Positions 61,355 through 64,000 of a stretch of 64,000 nt of DNA are shown in pieces (positions within the stretch are counted from its first letter, which is position 1; each line of letters begins with the position of its first letter). Source of the stretch: Fimbriimonadia bacterium (GTDB taxonomy: Bacteria > Armatimonadota > Fimbriimonadia > Fimbriimonadales > GBS-DC); assembly GCA_026129765.1 (NCBI GenBank), contig JAHCHP010000001.1:124001-188000 (forward strand), given 5' to 3'. The position numbers were made by a program, and so were the translations under genes. Under the pieces are notes generated by a model. That model was given only the letters and a program-made list of their open reading frames with translations, ran no database searches and had not been told where the DNA came from.

Positions 61355-62140
61355 TTACTCCTGTTTTTTCGCGATCCAGACCACGCTCCCCGCGCAGTAA
61401 TGCATCGGTTTGCGTTCGAAGTTCGCATAGACCGCTTCCACTTCGAACCCACATAGCTCAAACAGGTATTGCAGTTCCTGCCGGAAGGTATAGCGTAAGC
61501 GCAGGGGGTAGTAGGTTCGATGGATGACGCGGTTTTGGTCGTCTAAGGCGTCGAAGTACTGGTCGAACTGGATGGTCTGGTTATTCAGATCGTATTGGCG
61601 GGTCATCCACACGATATACCGAACACCGGTGGCGGTATGGGTAAACTCTTTGACCTTTTCCATGTGGACGGGGCGCATATGGCTCCGCTCCCACAACAGT
61701 TGCAAGTCTGGATCGAACAAGGTCAGTATCAGGCGTCCCTGCGGGGCAAGGTGGGAATGGATACAGGTCAAGACGCGCCGCTGGTCTTCGGGCGTTTCGA
61801 TATGAAGGAAAGAACGCGCCGGGATGATAATCAGAGGGAAGAGATGCTCCCACTGGAAGGCGCGCATGTCGCCCTGGCGCAAGGTGATGCGCGCTTGGGT
61901 TTCCGGGTTTAGTTGCGTGAGGTTGCGGCGCGCGACCGCCAACATATCCTCAGACAGTTCTAATCCGCAGACGGTATGTCCCGCCTCTGCCAACGGGATG
62001 GCGACTCGCCCTGTGCCGCACGCCAAATCCAGCACGGGACCTCCCCGCGCCTGTGCCTCTTCTAAGAAGAAGGGCAAGTCGTCCGTGATGGGCGCATAAT
62101 CGTCGTATAGTTCCGCATAAGTCGCATTGTAAGCGCGCAT
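61355..62140 (-). CDS. Class I SAM-dependent methyltransferase
   Basis: The 261-residue protein has motif I PVLDLACGTGRVAIPLAEAG, the acidic loop VCGLELSEDMLAVARR, motif II-III AFQWEHLFPLIIIPARSFLH and a C-terminal beta part with FRQELQYLFELCGFEVEAVY. YAELYDDYAPI near the start is typical of the glycine/sarcosine-type small methyltransferases. The substrate is unknown. It is the first gene of the unit with DUF4838 and SMP-30. The upstream CTAAAT element, 7 nt before the ATG, may be a weak promoter of the local leaderless type. Confidence 0.88.
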   Translation of the reverse strand: MRAYNATYAELYDDYAPITDDLPFFLEEAQARGGPVLDLACGTGRVAIPLAEAGHTVCGLELSEDMLAVARRNLTQLNPETQARITLRQGDMRAFQWEHLFPLIIIPARSFLHIETPEDQRRVLTCIHSHLAPQGRLILTLFDPDLQLLWERSHMRPVHMEKVKEFTHTATGVRYIVWMTRQYDLNNQTIQFDQYFDALDDQNRVIHRTYYPLRLRYTFRQELQYLFELCGFEVEAVYANFERKPMHYCAGSVVWIAKKQE

Positions 62141-62363
62141 AGGGTCTATTTAGCGATAGCAAGTCAAACTCCTGCCGGAAGTGGGGGTGTTTGTAAAGGG
62201 CAGACCTGTGTGAAGGTATCTGCCTATGAGTGGGTGAACCCTGTATGAATTCGCGTTGACAAGGCTGCAAATGGGTTCTGACTTTGGTGGTAGATACTTA
62301 GCGCAGAAGTGATAAAAAGACAAACAAAAATCAACAAAGTTCGGAAAAGCCTGGGATTCGTGT

Positions 62364-62369
62364 TATAAT
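62364..62369 (+). promoter_or_regulatory. TATAAT -10 of the last dockerin protein gene
   Basis: TGTTATAATA is an extended -10 (TGn-TATAAT) 47 nt before the ATG at 62417. AAGGAGGG lies about 11 nt before that ATG, so this gene has a normal leader. Confidence 0.65.
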
Positions 62370-62416
62370 AGCATGGCACGTTTTTTAGCTTTTCACTCGT
62401 AAGGAGGGAATTATCT

Positions 62417-63235
62417 ATGAACTTTACAAACTATGCGCTGATGGTAATTGTACTGGCAGTCTTGGTTTCCGTTGTCCCATCGACCTCATCTTCTCAAACG
62501 CTGTTGGGTCCGTCACACTACTACTGCTTTGATGACAGTCCGTTCTTTGGAATTGACTTTTCGGCAGGGTATTTCTATCTCGAAGACTTTGAGGATGGAT
62601 TATTGAATGTTCCCGGTGTAACTTCAAACGGTGGAAGACGAAGTTCGTCCTTTTCTGCAAGCATAGTGGATGGGGTCGACTGTGATACGGGATCCATCGA
62701 TGGCAACTCGTGTGGAGGAGATGCGTTTTGGAACCCAGGACAGCCAGGTTTTATCTTGGATTTCGATGCATCGGTTTTGGGAGCGTTGCCGACTCATGTT
62801 GGAGTTGTTTGGGCAGACGGTGCAGGTATCATTACATTCAAAGCGTTTGATCAGGACCTTGTTGAGATTGGGACGCTGACTGGCAATCATGCAAACTCAA
62901 ATTTTGCTTGTACAAACTCAACGGAAGAAGATCGGTTCTATGGGGTCATATTCGGAAATGGTGTAACGACTGGCGTGCGGCGAATTCAAATTTCCAATTC
63001 GTCTGGCGGAATAGAGATAGACCATTTGCAGTACGGCCATTTGATCAGTAATTGCACTCCTCACAGTGGCGACGTGAACGCGGATGGATGTGTCGATGAC
63101 AACGACCTCTTGTTGATCTTGTTTTCTTTTGGTGATACGGGAGAAGAATTGGGGAGATTGGACGCAAACTGCGATGGTTCTGTGGACGACAATGATCTTC
63201 TCATTGTGTTGTTTAACTTTGGAATTGGTTGTTAG
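62417..63235 (+). CDS. Secreted protein with C-terminal dockerin-like module
   Basis: A 272-residue protein with a signal peptide (TNYALMVIVLAVLVSVVPSTS). The beta-rich middle domain (YFYLEDFEDGLLNVPGVTSN and FILDFDASVLGALPTHVGVV) resembles PEP-CTERM-associated domains of unknown function. The last 53 residues are the dockerin-like pair GDVNADGCVDDNDLLLILFSF and DANCDGSVDDNDLLIVLF closing NFGIGC. As in the 870-residue protein, there is a Cys in both loops plus the terminal Cys. A hairpin follows 27 nt after the stop. Confidence 0.87.
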   Translation: MNFTNYALMVIVLAVLVSVVPSTSSSQTLLGPSHYYCFDDSPFFGIDFSAGYFYLEDFEDGLLNVPGVTSNGGRRSSSFSASIVDGVDCDTGSIDGNSCGGDAFWNPGQPGFILDFDASVLGALPTHVGVVWADGAGIITFKAFDQDLVEIGTLTGNHANSNFACTNSTEEDRFYGVIFGNGVTTGVRRIQISNSSGGIEIDHLQYGHLISNCTPHSGDVNADGCVDDNDLLLILFSFGDTGEELGRLDANCDGSVDDNDLLIVLFNFGIGC

Positions 63236-63262
63236 TTCAATGGATACGTAGGTCTTGAATCT

Positions 63263-63297
63263 TTGCCCAGACAGCCGTCTTGAGCTGCCTGGGCAAG
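63263..63297 (+). terminator. Hairpin after the last dockerin protein gene
   Basis: Arms TTGCCCAG plus CAGC and GCTG plus CTGGGCAA, loop of 8 nt, no T-tract following (GAGG). Confidence 0.55.
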
Positions 63298-63334
63298 AGG
63301 TCTTCAGTCGCCGCAGTCAGGAAGGATGACAGAT

Positions 63335-63380
63335 AGAGAAACCCCCTTCGTTCGGTTCCCTCTGCAAGCAAAGGGGAACT
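63335..63380. repeat. TTGC-core palindrome copy
   Basis: CCCCTTCGTTCGGTTCCCTC followed by TGCAAGCAAAGGGGAACTC matches the units at 33910 and 51301. Confidence 0.6.
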
Positions 63381-63400
63381 CAGTAACTGGACAACCCTCC

Positions 63401-64000
63401 TCACTGCAGATTCTTGACGAAGAATTCCATCGCGCGGCGAAGGGCATAGGGATGTCCCAGGGTGCCGTGTCCAACGCCGGGCATGGTGAGCATTTCGAAA
63501 GGCTTGTTGGCGCGGATCAGCGCGTTGACGACCTGCATGGTGCTGGCGGGGTCGACATTGGAGTCGATTTCGCCTAATAGGATCAACAGGCTGCCTTTGA
63601 GGTTGGGCGCGAGTGTCACACACGATTGCTCCTCGTAATGCTTGCCGATGGGATAGCCCATCCACTGCTCGTTCCACCACATTTTGTCCATCCGATTGTC
63701 ATAGCAGCCGCAGTCCACGACCGCCGACTTATAGAAATCGCCATGCAACAGCATCGCATGCAGCGCGTTTTGCCCGCCTGCCGAAGTGCCATAGATGCCG
63801 ACCCGCGACAGGTCCATTTGCAGGAATCGTTGCGCGGCGGCTTTCATCCACGCGATCCGGTCTGGGAAGCCTGCATCTGCCAAGTTCTGCCAGCAGGCAT
63901 CGTGGAACGCTTTGGAGCGAAAGTTCGTTCCCATTCCATCGATCTGCACGACAATAAAACCCAACTCCGCGAATTGACGCGCGCCGCTGTAAGTCTCAAA
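63401..64000 (-). CDS. S9 peptidase / dipeptidyl-peptidase IV-like hydrolase, 5' end cut by window edge
   Basis: The visible 199 residues are the C-terminal catalytic domain: GFIVVQIDGMGTNFRSKAFH, then the nucleophile elbow GIYGTSAGGQNALHAMLLHG, the acid in LLGEIDSNVDPASTMQVVNA and the His in MPGVGHGTLGHPYALRRAME. D-G-x-G-T-x-x-R and the GTSAGG elbow are typical of S9B/S9C peptidases of the dipeptidyl-peptidase IV type. The frame stays open to base 64000, so the propeller and N-terminus lie outside. It faces the last dockerin gene tail to tail. Confidence 0.88.
   Translation of the reverse strand, partial: FETYSGARQFAELGFIVVQIDGMGTNFRSKAFHDACWQNLADAGFPDRIAWMKAAAQRFLQMDLSRVGIYGTSAGGQNALHAMLLHGDFYKSAVVDCGCYDNRMDKMWWNEQWMGYPIGKHYEEQSCVTLAPNLKGSLLILLGEIDSNVDPASTMQVVNALIRANKPFEMLTMPGVGHGTLGHPYALRRAMEFFVKNLQ

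Noticed and set aside
18823-63235. Cellulosome, suggested by the dockerin-like modules
   Set aside because: No cohesin, scaffoldin or cellulase domain is in the window, and the modules sit on propellers and unknown domains rather than on plant-wall enzymes.

Overview
This is a bacterial chromosome segment with about 50 protein genes and no rRNA, tRNA or CRISPR array that I could see. Base composition is moderately GC-rich, genes are tightly packed, and non-coding space is concentrated in short repeat-rich gaps. The best guess at the organism is a member of Armatimonadota or a close relative. That is inference, from eight secreted proteins that carry the same short dockerin-like module (DxNxDGxVDDxDLLIVLFNFGxGC), together with SBBP propellers, DUF4838, DUF5107, DUF6569 and DUF4058 proteins and one PEP-CTERM protein. 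No marker gene in the window proves it.

Layout. 1-8.7 kb (mostly minus strand): a truncated methyltransferase, rarA, an O-antigen-type ABC ATPase overlapping a secreted PQQ-like propeller gene, a decayed REP-type transposase, and an operon of a membrane FHA sensor and prolyl oligopeptidase. 8.8-16.6 kb: rhamnulokinase, a Na/Ca-type exchanger, DUF4058, lemA-DUF2207, a selenocysteine-containing selenophosphate synthetase (selD) and a secreted CxxC protein. 17-21 kb: a VapBC pair with a broken toxin, a PEP-CTERM protein and an SBBP-dockerin protein. 22-30.5 kb: a methyltransferase, glcD and sugar isomerase operon, two FKBP prolyl isomerase genes, a dockerin protein and an SLC13 transporter. 31-41 kb: two dockerin proteins, a secreted alpha/beta hydrolase, a GH95-like glycosidase and a K+-independent H+-pyrophosphatase. 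41.8-51 kb: DUF6569, galE, DUF5107-TPR, a metallo-beta-lactamase-fold hydrolase, a zincin, a tail-fibre-like secreted protein and two tandem sugar dehydrogenases. 51.5-64 kb: dockerin proteins, including a duplicated pair in which one copy gained a metalloprotease-like end; a GHMP kinase; two methyltransferases; a class I glutamine amidotransferase; a DUF4838/SMP-30 operon; and a truncated S9 peptidase.

Themes. (1) selD has an in-frame TGA at codon 15 followed by a SECIS-like hairpin, so the organism should decode UGA as selenocysteine. (2) Many genes have a GGTAnAnT element only 6-12 nt before the start codon, which suggests widespread leaderless transcription; two divergent gene pairs share a palindromic copy of it. 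(3) Intergenic gaps are filled with REP-like palindromes and longer composite repeats, alongside a REP-type transposase that has lost its catalytic-tyrosine region. (4) The dockerin module sits at the C-terminus of unrelated secreted proteins, mostly ending in a terminal Cys, and no cohesin is visible, so it may act as a cell-surface tag. (5) The gene content points to heterotrophic use of complex carbohydrates and peptides.
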